A stretch of 64,000 nt of DNA from Ridgeia piscesae (GCA_025642075.2 JAODUO010000190.1:402501-466500); one strand, 5' to 3'; positions 34,201 through 49,208 are shown, counted from the stretch's first letter. A program made the numbers and translations. Notes: generated from the sequence alone by a model not told the origin.

Positions 34201-37200
34201 GATAAAACTTGTGACATGAGCAAATGTTTTCTGAAATGAAAACACCGTGAACATTCCCGAGCAAGCAAAGTTATTAGGTGAGCTTAATTTCAGCATTTCG
34301 CAAGATGATCTGCCGGCCGCCAAGGGTTGTGAGACTGGTTTAATCAGCAGTGCCCTCTGGTGTGTAAGCAGTGTAAATGTACCAAGATCCCAGGTTAGAG
34401 ATTAGAAAATTAAGCGAAACAACACAAGGAATATGCAGGTACTGAAACTACAAAATATAATTGTTTCCATTTATAATCCTTTTACTCATACAACTTCCAC
34501 ATCTGTTCTGTGACATTTGAAGAATACGAGTAAAACGGTGAAAAGTAGGACAGTCACAGACCTAGTGCATAGAACGCTCTGTTCTTCTGGAAGAATCCTG
34601 GCTTCCTGGCATTTGTAATAGTCAAATCAAAGTAGGATTGCCAGTCTTTTCTGCAATTACCAAACATCTACAGATATACATTGAAGTCTGACAAGCACTG
34701 ACACACTGACACACCATTAGTTGTGTCACAAGCACTGACACACCATTAGTTGTGTCATAAGCACTGACGCACCATTAGTTTTGTCATAAGCACTGACGCA
34801 CCATTAGTTTTGTCACAAGCACTGACACACTGACACACCATTAGTTGTGTCACAAGCACTGACACACCATTAGTTGTGTCATAAGCACTGACGCACCATT
34901 AGTTTTGTCATAAGCACTGACGCACCATTAGTTTTGTCACAAGCACTGACACACTGACACACCATTAGTTGTGTCACAAGCACTGACACACCATTAGTTA
35001 TGTCATAAGCACTGACACACCATTAGTTGTGTCACAAGCACTGACACACTGACACAATTAGTTGTGTCACAAGCACTGACACACCATTAGTTGTGTCACA
35101 AGCACTGACACACCATTAGTTGTGTCATAAGCACTGACACACTGACACACCATCATAGCTTTATCTAGAGACCCGTCCACCCGTCATTTGGACGGGCAAT
35201 TTCAAATATGGACGGGGGAAATTTTTCGAGGACGGGTGACAACCCGTCACAGTGTGATAAGGCCCTGTCCTGGCAGTTTATATGACGGGTGTCACCGTGT
35301 CATCACTGGAATATAACGTGTTCTGTATCCCACATAAAAAAATATTTCCAGTACTGTGAATTCCTAGCACGGCGTTCAAAGATGCCTACCACCACACTGG
35401 TAGGGTGCCTACTCACAGTGGCAGTCGTACATGTGGTTTCATTTGCTGCTAGAGGGGTCAAAGCAATGCGTTAATGCCCCAACAACCATTTCGCAAATAG
35501 CATACGTGATTGGTTAATTCCGTTGGGGTGTCATACGTCAATAATAATGGGCATGAATTAACTAGTAACGCAAACTTCATAATACGGGTTATGCGCACTT
35601 TTCAAAGCGTCAAAAATACATATAAATTACATATACGTGAGGGAATTTATATCCGTAATAAAATATACAAGTGTTATATGCCTGTATATTATTAACATTT
35701 CGACTTTATGGCGTTTATGTCTGGAGTGACTCCCGGGAATGATCAACTTTAAAACGAGGCCTGGTTAGCGATTCACGTGGCTATGAATAAACATTACATA
35801 TTATCGTCCACGCGATGCCGATATGGTAGGGCTTATTATAAAATATTAGGTTATGAATTAATTAGTGAGTAGGTGTTTATACCAGAGATGAGATAAGGAA
35901 TGTTTAAGATGAGATAAGGAGTGTTTATACCAGAGATGAGATAAGTAGTGGTCATGTCAGTAATTAGCAGTAGCCTAGTTAGTGTTGTTATCTTTAAGTA
36001 TGCTTGGTGGGAATATGAAGACTCCCAAACCACATGTTCATAATTACCAGTAGCATAGTTGATGTCTTTGTCTTTATGTATGCTGGGCGGGAATTCTGAA
36101 GACCCCCATTGGTTAATTTGAATGTGTTGTCAGGCTAGCTGAGATATAGAAGATTGGAAGAGGAAAGTGAAGGGAGTTGGTTGGCAGGAGCTGAGCCTGC
36201 AGGGCGTGTGTCTGTGTGTGGTCACACTTGTGTTGTAACTGGCTGGACATCTATGTAGATGTGAGTAGCGCAGTGGGTCGTAATTTGAGGGTGTAATAAA
36301 GTGGATTGTAGTTATTTAATCTTGTTTGGACTTATTGTTAATTGGTACCTCCCCTTTATCTAGCAGGACCGCGAGATACCTCCACCTCCGAAGCCGAAGG
36401 TTCGCAAACTAACCACAATAACAAAGTTTTTCACGGCAAAACCGACGCCAACTGTTACAGCAACACCTTCACCGCCGACGACATCGACTTATTATTTTAT
36501 TGATGTTTTGTAGTAATTGCGAAGGTAAAATGGTGTACTTCGTTTATGATGATTTTACAGAATGTATTATTTTGTTATGAAGAGTACGGCAATGAGGTTG
36601 TTTTTGAAGATTTATTTATAATTTGTTGTAGACATGTAACATTGCTTGAGAGTACTGTATATTATAATGACTGCATAATTGACGTAATTTTGTTATTTAC
36701 ACTGCGACATAATGTAACTTGTTTTTTTATTAGGCATGGTTGTAATAATTGAAAAATTTCATTAAATAAGACATTATTATATTATTGTTGTTGTGTTATT
36801 GCATATAAAAAATAAAATAAGATAGCATAGCAAGCCCTGCACACCATTAGTTGTGTCACAAGCACTGACACACCATTCGTTGTGTCACAAGCACTGACAC
36901 ACCATTCGTTGTGTCACAAGCACTGACACACTGACACACCATTAGTTGTGTCACAAGCACTGACACACCATTAGTTGTGTCACAAGCACTGACACACCAT
37001 TCGTTGTGTCACAAGCACTGACACACTGACACACCATTAGTTGTGTCACAAGCACTGACACACCATTAGTTGTGTCACAAGCACTGACACACCATTCGTT
37101 GTGTCACAAGCACTGACACACTGACACACCATTAGTTGTGTCACAAGCACTGACACACCATTAGTTGTGTCACAAGCACTGACACACCATTCGTTGTGTC

Positions 37201-40113
37201 ACAAGCACTGACACACTGACACACCATTAGTTGTGTCACAAGCACTGACACACCATTAGTTGTGTCACAAGGAAGACATCGGTTATGATGTTGGAACAAA
37301 ATATTGAGATAAAAACCATTTATTAAAATTGAGGCTGTCCAGTTCTTTGCATTCTTAAATAATGTTTTTAATATTACTAGAATAATCTGTGAAAATATAC
37401 TGCCTGCCAAGCTGCATTTGTTAAGCACGAATGTTCATTATTTGAATATAGCGCACATAAAATTGTCAAATTCTAAACAAACCATTCAAATGACAAAACA
37501 GCTACAATTTGCACAGTTGGACATCCCAACCAAGATGACCTTTTGAAGTTGGCCAATTTACTAATCCCAAAATATCACCTCACTTATTCAACACACTTGC
37601 TGATAAATACCATCTGTAAATTAATAAAACTAAAGATAAGTTTTCACATAATGCAGTATCCAGTCTCTATATTGCTCCAGTTCACTCAGCTGTATGAATG
37701 AGTACCTGGCTATAGACAGTGATGGATATTTGTACAAGCAGCCTTTGCGCATTAATTGAGTGGCTGGCTGCTTCCTGGAGAAGATGAGATGGTGTTTGAA
37801 TGAACAGGCCTGCCAGGGAAGTCAAAGATAATGCGTTTTGAGCAGTATCTCAAAACGAACTATATAAGAACTTACCTTTACTTTTTAACAAGTGACTCCC
37901 TGGCATCTGTTCAACCAAATACCATCTTGACTTCTCTGGGAACCCTCCAGCTAGCAATCATTTATTGATGCATGAAGATGATATGTACACAAATAATCCC
38001 CAATAATTACAACCAGGTGCTCATTAATATAGATCTGTGATCTGGAGCAACACAGAACAAATGAACTTGTCCAAGGTTCAACGCAGCAGAACAGGATTTG
38101 AAATCAAGTTCTCTCATTTGGGAGTTTGATGCCCGAGCGACTGTGAGATTGTGTTCCACAACAATATTTGATTGTGGCTATTGGATGAGACAAGCTTCTT
38201 CTGGTCACAGTGCTGTGACTTCCCAAACATTAGGACCTATAGGTAATTGCCAAAACACAAACAGTCATCTTTAGTAGACAACAATATTATTGGTTGTGCA
38301 TTTTGCAAGGCAGTCTACCTGGGTGATTAAGACTCATGTAATTACCCATGTCCTGGCAAGGAAAGATGTCCATTTTAAAGATAGAAGTCAGTCTTACACA
38401 GGGTAGGAATCAGGAGGAGTGAAATATGTATTCTCCTACGTGTGATCTGAGGAAAAATTTGAACCCAAATGTGTGTCTTTTGGAAGGGTCTAACTAATTA
38501 ACCAACTAACTAACCCGAGAATGAAGCTCATAGTAGCTTCAGCGAAGTCCACCCGTGAGGACGTCATAAGAAACACCTTTTTGTTGTCCAGCCTAAGTGT
38601 CCGCAGCCACTGGCGCACGTCTTCACTGATTGGATATAAATAACGCCCAATGTCCTTCTTCCATGCGGGGAAGAATCCTCCCTTCTCTTCTACAAACATA
38701 CAAGATGTCTTTGAATGGAAAGAACATCTGGTTTCTCAATTGTTCACACTGAACATGGTTGCCTAATAATAATAATAATCTAATAATAATAAACTTTATT
38801 TAAACACTTGCCTCCAGAGCATGATTCTGTTCAATGCTGTTTACATAGCCTTCTGTACCTCTCAACAACTTGTTGGTGATCAGTATGTTTCAGTTGTTTG
38901 AATAAATCATATTGAATTGAATTGAGTACCACATTGCATACGTTATGATTTTTGTACTTTGGATCAGAGACCTGAATTTACCGAATAAACTCATTATAAT
39001 TATCACCTAATATAATACTTATATACAAAAAACAATCACATAGTATAATGTATATTTTACTATAGAATAATAGAAGGACGACGGCTGATACGGACACGAC
39101 GGGAATGATACAGGGCGTGATACTGGAAAAACCTGTAATAAAATGATTTTAATTTTATGACGTATTTGTGCTTATGGAAGACTGTTAATAACAAAACTCA
39201 ATGTTTCATGTTTTAGAAATTTATTTTAAATCAATCAAATAAAATACATATAATGTGAAACAGATCAAATGCATCTAACAGAAACTGAAACAATGCTTCA
39301 CTTTAATTTAAGTCTTATTTTACATGTAAAGCACTTTTGAACATGCTGTACAATATTATGGAGAGTGCTATATAAATGTTGTATGTAATAATAAAAATTT
39401 ATTAAATATTATTTTAAGGGTGGGGTTATGTCCGAAATGTGTATTAGTGAGCGGGGTTTTGTCCGAGTGGGGTTTTGTCCAATGGAGTTATGTCCGATGG
39501 GGTTTTGTCCGAGTGGGGTTTTGTCCTGGATTCTCAGTTACATAGCACTGGGTCATATGGCAAGCCCTTAACTTGAGTCTATAAAGATGAGAGAATGCAG
39601 CAGAGATATACAGATCACACAACAATTGCCTTGACATGCCATGGAGAGGTATAGTATCCAAATATGTTGTATTACAAAAGCATTATACATGTATATAGCA
39701 TATAACGAGACACATTTGATGTGCTGTCAGTTTGTAATGTCATGACCTATTCAGATTTTGTCTGGGATATATTGCATTGATGTTAAATCTGGTATCATTA
39801 ATTAATGGAATAGAACACATTTCCTGCCTATCTAATAGATGAATCTTGGCGAGTCTCAAGTTAAATTTAATCAGGATGTCATGGCCATATTGACTTTAGT
39901 TCATACTATGTCCATACTATCTTTATATTAACTATCTTTATATTAACTATTGATCATAAGGAATATCATTATCCTGGCATCGATTCAAGTTATGCATACA
40001 CACCTCCTGCATAATATATACATTTTGAATCAAAAATATGCATTTGAATTTTTATGTCTAATGTTCCATTTTTGTGTACCAGTAGTCCAGTCTGTGTTCT
40101 TGCCCAGTATACA

Positions 40114-40162
<49 letters not shown>

Positions 40163-40183
40163 CAGGAGTGTATATATATATAT

Positions 40184-40235
<52 letters not shown>

Positions 40236-43200
40236 TGTATTATATAAACATACATATATATATGTATATATTTATACATATACACAAACATAATACTATG
40301 TACATATAGTTATTCACATCATACCCCAATAGTATAGTTTTATACCCCAATGGCACCAATGTTATTTCACTGGGTAAAGTGACTCAGGATAGTTCCTTGC
40401 CTGCAAACTGGTGCTGTGCGTAGCAGTCATTGGCAGCGTCCAGGATGTCCTTCCAGAAGTCATAACTTGCTGATCTCTCGCTAGCCTGTAACAGACATAG
40501 ATGAAGCAATAATGAGTTCTTTCAAATAAAGCAGATTATAAATAATGTCTTAATACAATCTGCATCTCGGGTAAATCCATCATCAAAGGGGGTTCGGGGA
40601 TCTGTCTGTCCATCTCACCCATAGACTGGCAGTGTACTGGAAGAGACGGGTAATTAAAATTTATAAGACAGTCGTGTTTAGAGGGAATTGGCTGACCACT
40701 GGATTAACTGGTTTGGGGCCCTCATTTATGATTATAGTCAAGACTATCTCTGGCGAAACACCTGCTCACAAATTGCTATGTAATCCAATTGTTAGTTTGC
40801 AATCTTCCTTACATGTCAGGGGTCGTTGCACTGCGCTACAGTACCCCTGGCTGATCATCTCTGATAACCTCAGGAGTGACCCATAAAATTACAGCAATTG
40901 ACTTCGCCAGTTGCTACTGCATCAGCCGTAGTAACTGCAAAGATACTCACCACAATTTGAAGATGAAAACACGCCTGGTGAGAATCCCATATATAACGAC
41001 CCATTCACGCCCTACACATTCCATGTAACACAAGCAGCAAGTGGCTGAAATCACCCAAAATTGTATCACATGACTGGAGGCCAACCAACACTCCTTGTGA
41101 GCGATTTCATTGGTTCACGTTAAGAGAAATTCTTGAAAGGGGTGTGTCAGGGATAGAGAAGAGCTGGTACCTAGGTAATAAACCGCAGGGACCCCTCATG
41201 TGGAAGGACGAATAGTTTCTACACTTCAGACAGAACCCTGTATAAATAATTACAACGAGTATATTACCTCTTTGTCCTGTATGTCAACCAGTCTCGCAGC
41301 GATAACCATGAGGGGCATATCAAAGAAGTTCTCAAACACTCGGTACCGGTCTGCAATGCACACAGAAAGGCCAAGGTAACACCTGTCGACAGGGTTGGGT
41401 CCAAATACACATTTTGGGAACAAATACAACTCGGCCAAATCAAATACAAATACAGTGCTTTTTTAGATTTCAATTCAAATACAATTTTTCAATTCAAATA
41501 CACTGCCATTTTTTATTCAAATACGATTCAAATACATTGCCATTTTTTTAAATTTGATTCAAATATGTGGACGGTGTTTCCATTATAGTTCAAGTGTATC
41601 ACAGTAGATGGAATTTTTTCTAACCCTAACCCAACATACAACTTCACAATTGTGGTAAAATTGATTTCATAGAAGGTTGAAAAGAATTATTTGGTGAAAG
41701 GTTATTTGCAGTAAATATAATCAGGTTGGCAGGCGTTACGTGTGATCGTGAAACAGAAATGTTGATACTGACAATGTATTTGAAAAAGTACTTGAAAGTA
41801 TCAAATACTTTACAAATGTATTTGACCCCATGCCTGGTAAAGACAAAAGCTCATTAGTCCATCAAAATGTTTAGAATTTATTAAGGTCACTGTCCCTACA
41901 AAAGCTTGATTGGCAGGCAGGCAGGTTTATTAGTCTGTACTACTGCACCAACTAGTGGGTAGCTCTTCCCCTGCACTGGAGGAAACCTGGGTTCCTTTGT
42001 CTTTGCCCAAGATGTTTACACAGCAGGATTCTTTGAAGCACCTCCCTGTGAAGATAAGCTTCATTGGCTTCCCAATCATTCATTCATTGATGCTAATGTT
42101 TGACCAGCTTCACTGTAGGCCAACTTTCTCAGTGCCATCTGCCCATTGTTGACCAGGTGTGAACTACATTCTGTCTTGGCTCCTGAGCCAGTTTATGTCA
42201 AGCAATGCTTTACCTTTTGTTGGTAATTTTTATGTGTATTTGATTGTATTTGCAAATAGTTTTCAAATACAGACCAAATATCCATACAAATACACACCCT
42301 TTTGTGATTTTCAATTCAAATACAAATACATAAAATGTTGGTTCAAATACAAATATGTATTTGAACCCAACCCTGCTTGCCGATATTCTTGACTGAAATA
42401 TTTAATAGATCCATCGAGAGTTTGCAAAGAAGGCCAACTGTAAGAAGCCCCGTAATGTGAGCAAGGGACCCTTAAATGACTTACATTAGGGCTGTGTGCA
42501 GTTTGAAACAGACGGCAAACAATTGAAGCGATAAAGTTCCCACTCTCCACCACCAGTATAAGCAAAATGACAATAAACATGTATGCATGCATGCTACAAG
42601 GACAACTATACCTCTACATGTATTAATTGATTGAAAAGTTTAGTTTTAAAGAAAACACTGCTGTTGTTTACTGGACCACCTCTGCCAATGTTGTCAACTC
42701 TGTCGATGATGTCTTCATAATGAGGCCACAGTCTACCCTCTCCATACTCTTCTATCAGCTGGTCCTCTGTCAGCATCAATGTCCCATGACTAGCCCTGCA
42801 CAAACACATCAGCACATTATGTTAGCATCACATATGTCAGCATCACTGTCAAATCACTAGCCATGCACAAACACGTCAGCACAATATGTTTAGCATCACA
42901 TATGTCAGCATCACTGTCAAATCACTAGCCCTGCACAAACACGTCAGCACAATATGTTTAGCATCACATATGTCAGCATCACTGTCACATGACTAGCCCT
43001 GCACAAACACGTCAGCACAATATGTTTAGCATCACATATGTCAGCATCACTGTCAAATCACTAGCCCTGCACAAACACGTCAGCACAATATGTTTAGCAT
43101 CACATATGTCAGCATCACTGTCACATGACTAGCCCTGCACAAACACATCAGCACAATATGTTTAGCATCACATATGTCAGCATCACTGTCATCACTAGCC

Positions 43201-46200
43201 CTGCACAAACACGTCAGCACAATATGTTTAGCATCACATATGTCAGCATCACTGTCACATGACTAGCCCTGCACAAACACGTCAGCACAATATGTTTAGC
43301 ATCACATATGTCAGCATCACTGTCACATCACTAGCCCTGGACAAACATCAGCACAATATGTTTAGCATCACATATGTCAGCATCACATATGTCAGCATCA
43401 CTGTCACATGACTAGTCCTGGACAAACATCAGCACAATATGTTCAGCATCACATATGTCAGCATCACATATGTCAGCATCACTGTGACATGACTAGCCCT
43501 GGACAAACATATCAGCACAATATGTTCAGCATCACATGTCAGCATCACTGTCACATGACTAGCCCTGGACAAACATCAGCACAATATGTTCAGCATCACA
43601 TATGTCAGCATCACATATGTCAGCATCACATATGTCAGCATCACATATGTCAGCATCACATATGTCAGCATCACATATGTCAGCATCACATATGTCAGCA
43701 TCACATATGTTCAGATCACATATGTCAGCATCACATATGTCAGCATCACATATGTCAGCATCACATATGTCAGCATCACATATGTCAGCATCACATATGT
43801 CAGCATCACATATGTCAGCATCACATATGTCAGCATCACATATGTCAGCATCACATATGTCAGCATCACATATGTCAGCATCACATATGTCAGCATCACT
43901 GTCACATGACTAGCCCTGGACAAACATATCAGCACAATATGTTCAGCATCACATGTCAACATCACTGTCATATGACTAGCCCTGGACAAACATCAGCACA
44001 ATATGTTCAGCATCACATATGTCAGCATCACATATGTCAGCATCACATATGTCAGCATCACTGTCACGTGACTAACCCTGGACAAACATCAGCACAATAT
44101 GTTCAGTATCACATGGCAGCATCACTGTCACATGACTAGCTGGACAAACGTATCAGCACAATATGTTCAGAATCACATATGTCAACATCACTGTCACATG
44201 ACTAGCCCTGGACAAACATATCAGCACAATATGTTCAGCATCACATATGTCAGCATCACTGTCACATGACTAGTCCTGGACAAACATCAGCACAATATTT
44301 TCAGCATCACATATGTCAGCATCACATATGTCAGCATCACATATGTCAGCATCACATATGTCAGCATCATATATGTCAGCATCACTGTCACATGACTAGC
44401 CGTGGACAAACATCAGCACAATATGTTCAGCATCACATATGTCAGCATCAATGCCCCATCACTAGTCCTGGACAAACATCAGCACAATATGTTCAGCATC
44501 ACATGTCAACATCACTGTCATATGACTAGCCCTGGACAAACATCAGCACAATATGTTCAGCATCACATATGTCAGCATCACATATGTCAGCATCACATAT
44601 GTCAGCATCACTGTCACGTGACTAACCCTGGACAAACATCAGCACAATATGTTCAGTATCACATGGCAGCATCACTGTCACATGACTAGCTGGACAAACG
44701 TATCAGCACAATATGTTCAGAATCACATATGTCAACATCACTGTCACATGACTAGCCCTGGACAAACATATCAGCACAATATGTTCAGCATCACATATGT
44801 CAACATCACTGTCACATGACTAGCCCTGGACAAACATATCAGCACAATATGTTCAGCATCACATATGTCAGCATCACTGTCACATGACTAGTCCTGGACA
44901 AACATCAGCACAATATGTTCAGCATCACATATGTCAGCATCACATATGTCAGCATCACATATGTCAGCATCACATATGTCAGCATCATATATGTCAGCAT
45001 CACTGTCACATGACTAGCCGTGGACAAACATCAGCACAATATGTTCAGCATCACATATGTCAGCATCAATGCCCCATCACTAGTCCTGGACAAACATCAG
45101 CACAATATGTTCAGCATCACATATGTCAGCATCACATATGTCAGCATCACATATGTCAGCATTACTGTCACATGACTAGCCCTGGACAAACATATCAGTA
45201 CAATATGTTCAGCATCACATATGTCAACATCACTGTCACATGACTAGCCCTGGACAAACATATCAGCACAATATGTTCAGCATCACATATGTCAGCATCA
45301 CATATGTCAGCATCACATATGTCAGCATTACTGTCACATGACTAGCCCTGGACAAACATATCAGTACAATATGTTCAGCATCACATATGTCAGCATTACT
45401 GTCACGTGACTAACCCTGGACAAACATCAGCACAATATGTTCAGTATCACATGTCAGCATCACTGTCACATGACTAGCTGGACAAACGTATCAGCACAAT
45501 ATGTTCAGCATCACATATGTCAACATCACTGTCACATGACTAGCCCTGGACAAACATATCAGCACAATATGTTCAGCATCACATATGTCAACATCACTGT
45601 CACATGACTAGCCCTGGACAAACATATCAGCACAATATGTTCAGCATCACATATGTCAACATCACTGTCACATGACTAGCCCTGGACAAACATATCAGCA
45701 CAATATGTTCAGCATCACGTATGTCAGCATCACTGTCACATGACTAGCCCTGGACAAACATATCAGCACAATATGTTCAGCATCACATATGTCAACATCA
45801 CTGTCACATGACTAGCCCTGGACAAACATATCAGCACAATATGTTCAGCATCACATGTCAGCATCACTGTCACATGACTAGCCCTGGACAAACATATCAG
45901 CACAATATGTTCAGCATCACATATGTCAACATCACTGTCACATGACTAGCCCTGGACAAACATATCAGCACAATATGTTCAGCATCACATATGTCAGCAT
46001 CACTGTCACATGACTAGCCCTGGACAAACATATCAGCACAATATGTTCAGCATCACATATGTCAGCATCACATATGTCAGCATCACATATGTCAGCATCA
46101 CATATGTCAGCATCACATATGTCAGCATCATACATGTCAGCATCACTGTCATGTGACTAGCCCTGGACAAACATATCAGCACAATATGTTCAGCATCACA

Positions 46201-48519
46201 TATGTCAGCATCACTGTCACATGACTAGCCCTGGACAAACATATCAGCACAATATGTTCAGCATCACATATGTCAACATCACTGTCACATGACTAGCCCT
46301 GGACAAACATATCAGCACAATATGTTCAGCATCACATATGTCAGCATCACATATGTCACCATCACATGTCAGCATCACATATGTCAGCATCACTGTCATG
46401 TGACTAGCCCTGGACAAACATCAGCACAATATGTTCAGCATCACATATGTCAGCATCACATATGTCAGCATCACATATGTCAGCATCACTGTCATGTGAC
46501 TAGCCCTGGACAAACATATCAGCACAATATGTTCAGCATCACATATGTCAGCATCACTGTCACATGACTAGCCCTGGACAAACATATCAGCACAATATGT
46601 TCAGCATCACATATGTCAACATCACTGTCACATGACTAGCCCTGGACAAACATATCAGCACAATATGTTCAGCATCACATATGTCAACATCACTGTCACA
46701 TGACTAGCCCTGGACAAACATATCAGCACAATATGTTCAGCATCACATATGTCAACATCACTGTCACATGACTAGCCCTGGACAAACATATCAGCACAAT
46801 ATGTTCAGCATCACATATGTCAGCATCACATATGTCAGCATCACATGTCAGCATCACATATGTCAGCATCACTGTCATGTGACTAGCCCTGGACAAACAT
46901 CAGCACAATATGTTCAGTATCACATGTCAGCATCACTGTCACATGACTAGCTGGACAAACGTATCAGCACAATATGTTCAGCATCACATGTCAGCATTAC
47001 TGCATCATGACTAGCCCTGGACAAACGTATCAGCACAATATTATGATCAGCAACTCATCATAAAGAATCACATAAGTAGATCAAAATTAAATCTGAGTAG
47101 CCAACTGTAACTGGATTTCTTGGGTGCATAACACTGTGTCTTATGATGGTAGTTTCTAGCACTCATTTCAGAAACAGAACTCTAGCGTTATATGCAGAAG
47201 ACCAGTTTTTCAAGAAAAGTATACCTTCTAAGTGCATTGTTGTACATGTACATGTATATGCAGATGTGTTTACCTGATAATTACTCCATCTTCTGTTAGT
47301 TTGAGGAAGTTTCCCGTTTGTGTATCAAGGATTATCCCTCTCGTGCTGTTAAAATAAATGCACAACACAAATTCACAACATGCAAAACAAAATTATTATA
47401 TCCTCTATTTAATGAAAAAATGCTGTAATCTATAGCAATATTCCTAAAAAAGATTCACATTTAAAAGTTGCAATGTGTTCAGACCTGTCTGAATTATTAA
47501 ACATTCTTTATATATTGCATGTGATTTTATATTCTACAGTGGGGTGCTGTGTCCAGTTTGTTACGAGTGCCAGAGTGTTGACGAGAGGGACCTGGGTCCA
47601 AATCCTGGTGGCGGCCGATCGGTGATTCAGTATTTAAACAGCCACTAAGTTAAAAGTTGGGCAATGTCGTTAATCAAATCTACTTTTTTGCATTAGAAAC
47701 TACCACTTTGTTTTTAAATGCTTATAACTTTCTAAATTTTGAAGGTATAATTCTAAAAATATTTATATACGTTATTAATTTATTATATATGAAATACAAT
47801 AGCATCTGTAATAAGTACTCAAGAGACTTATAGGAACGGTATGTATGACAACATTATGCAACGTACCAAAAATCTTTATCCACATCAAAGGGTAGGTTAA
47901 GTTCTTCAGGATAACCTTTATTCTCAATCAGATACTGAGCAAGTGAAGACGATATGAGCTAAAAACAAATACATAATAAAATTAACATGCTTAGGTTTAC
48001 ACAACATTGCAAAGTAATCACCCGTTTATTCTCATTAGTCAAAATATACGATCCTTTTTGTTTGGCAGGAAACATAATACATAGACACACAGCCGCATAC
48101 AACGATGCATATTTGCACAATTTTTTTTATTTCGGCCCACCTGTGCATTTTTCAACATAGCTTTATGTAGAGACCTGTCCACCCGTCATTTGGACGGGTA
48201 AAAACGAATATGGACGGGTATAAATATGGTGGACGGGTAAAAAAATGGAGCAAAAAAAGGTCTCCCAAAACCATAGATAGTGTTAGTTATGCCTTGAAAG
48301 TGAGTGAAAACTGTGTCACATGTGTGTTTGTAGTCCATTTCAGGTCATCAGACACATTTAAAAGTTTGTAAACTGGCTTAACAGTTAACATCCACCAAAA
48401 CATGTGTGACTGGCAATAATTGTATCCTGCATAAAGCCGTTTTTCAACCAGGAGATAAAGTGAATAGGTATATTATGCACACCACTGTTGTTTTCTGTTC
48501 TGTGGAATATATATATATA

Positions 48520-48557
<38 letters not shown>

Positions 48558-48690
48558 GGGCATGTAAGTGTAGTTATTGGATGTATTTCAACCAGCGGAT
48601 TAGGTGAAGAGGTATATAATACACACCACTGTATTATTTCATCTGTTCATATCATATAAATTAAATAGTATATATTCATAATATATAATT

Positions 48691-48741
<51 letters not shown>

Positions 48742-49169
48742 GAAGATGTTGAGCACATTGTTCCCTTTGAGATAACGCCCTTACAGTGTGTGTTTATGTG
48801 TTGTTTGATTGCATAGCACTAACAGCTTCTTAATAAACAGCGGGCTGCCTACCTGCTCTAAACTAATTGAAAATGTTGAGCACATTGTTCGTGCTCAAAG
48901 CCTTTATGTCTTCACCTGACTACAACTTATGCAATGTGAGAAAAAAATTAAGGAGCAAAAAGTCTTCCAAAACCATAGATGTTGTTAGTTATGCCTTGAA
49001 AATGAGTGGAAATGGTGTCACATGAGTGTTTGTAGTCAATTTCAGGGCAACATTTCAAAGTTAACATCCACGTGTCCACCAAAACATGTGTGATGTGACT
49101 AGCAATAATGTTATCCTGCATAAAGCCCTGGGAGAAGGTTGTTACATTATTTACCAATGTGTCTCGTTC

Positions 49170-49208
<39 letters not shown>

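Noticed and set aside
35510..35695. 61-residue frame conserved between hAT copies 1 and 2
   Set aside because: It begins with TTG rather than ATG, and its similarity is explained by the copies being recent; no domain recognised.
43408..44139. 243-residue open frame (HHICQ repeats)
   Set aside because: Minisatellite artefact on the strand opposite NT5DC1.
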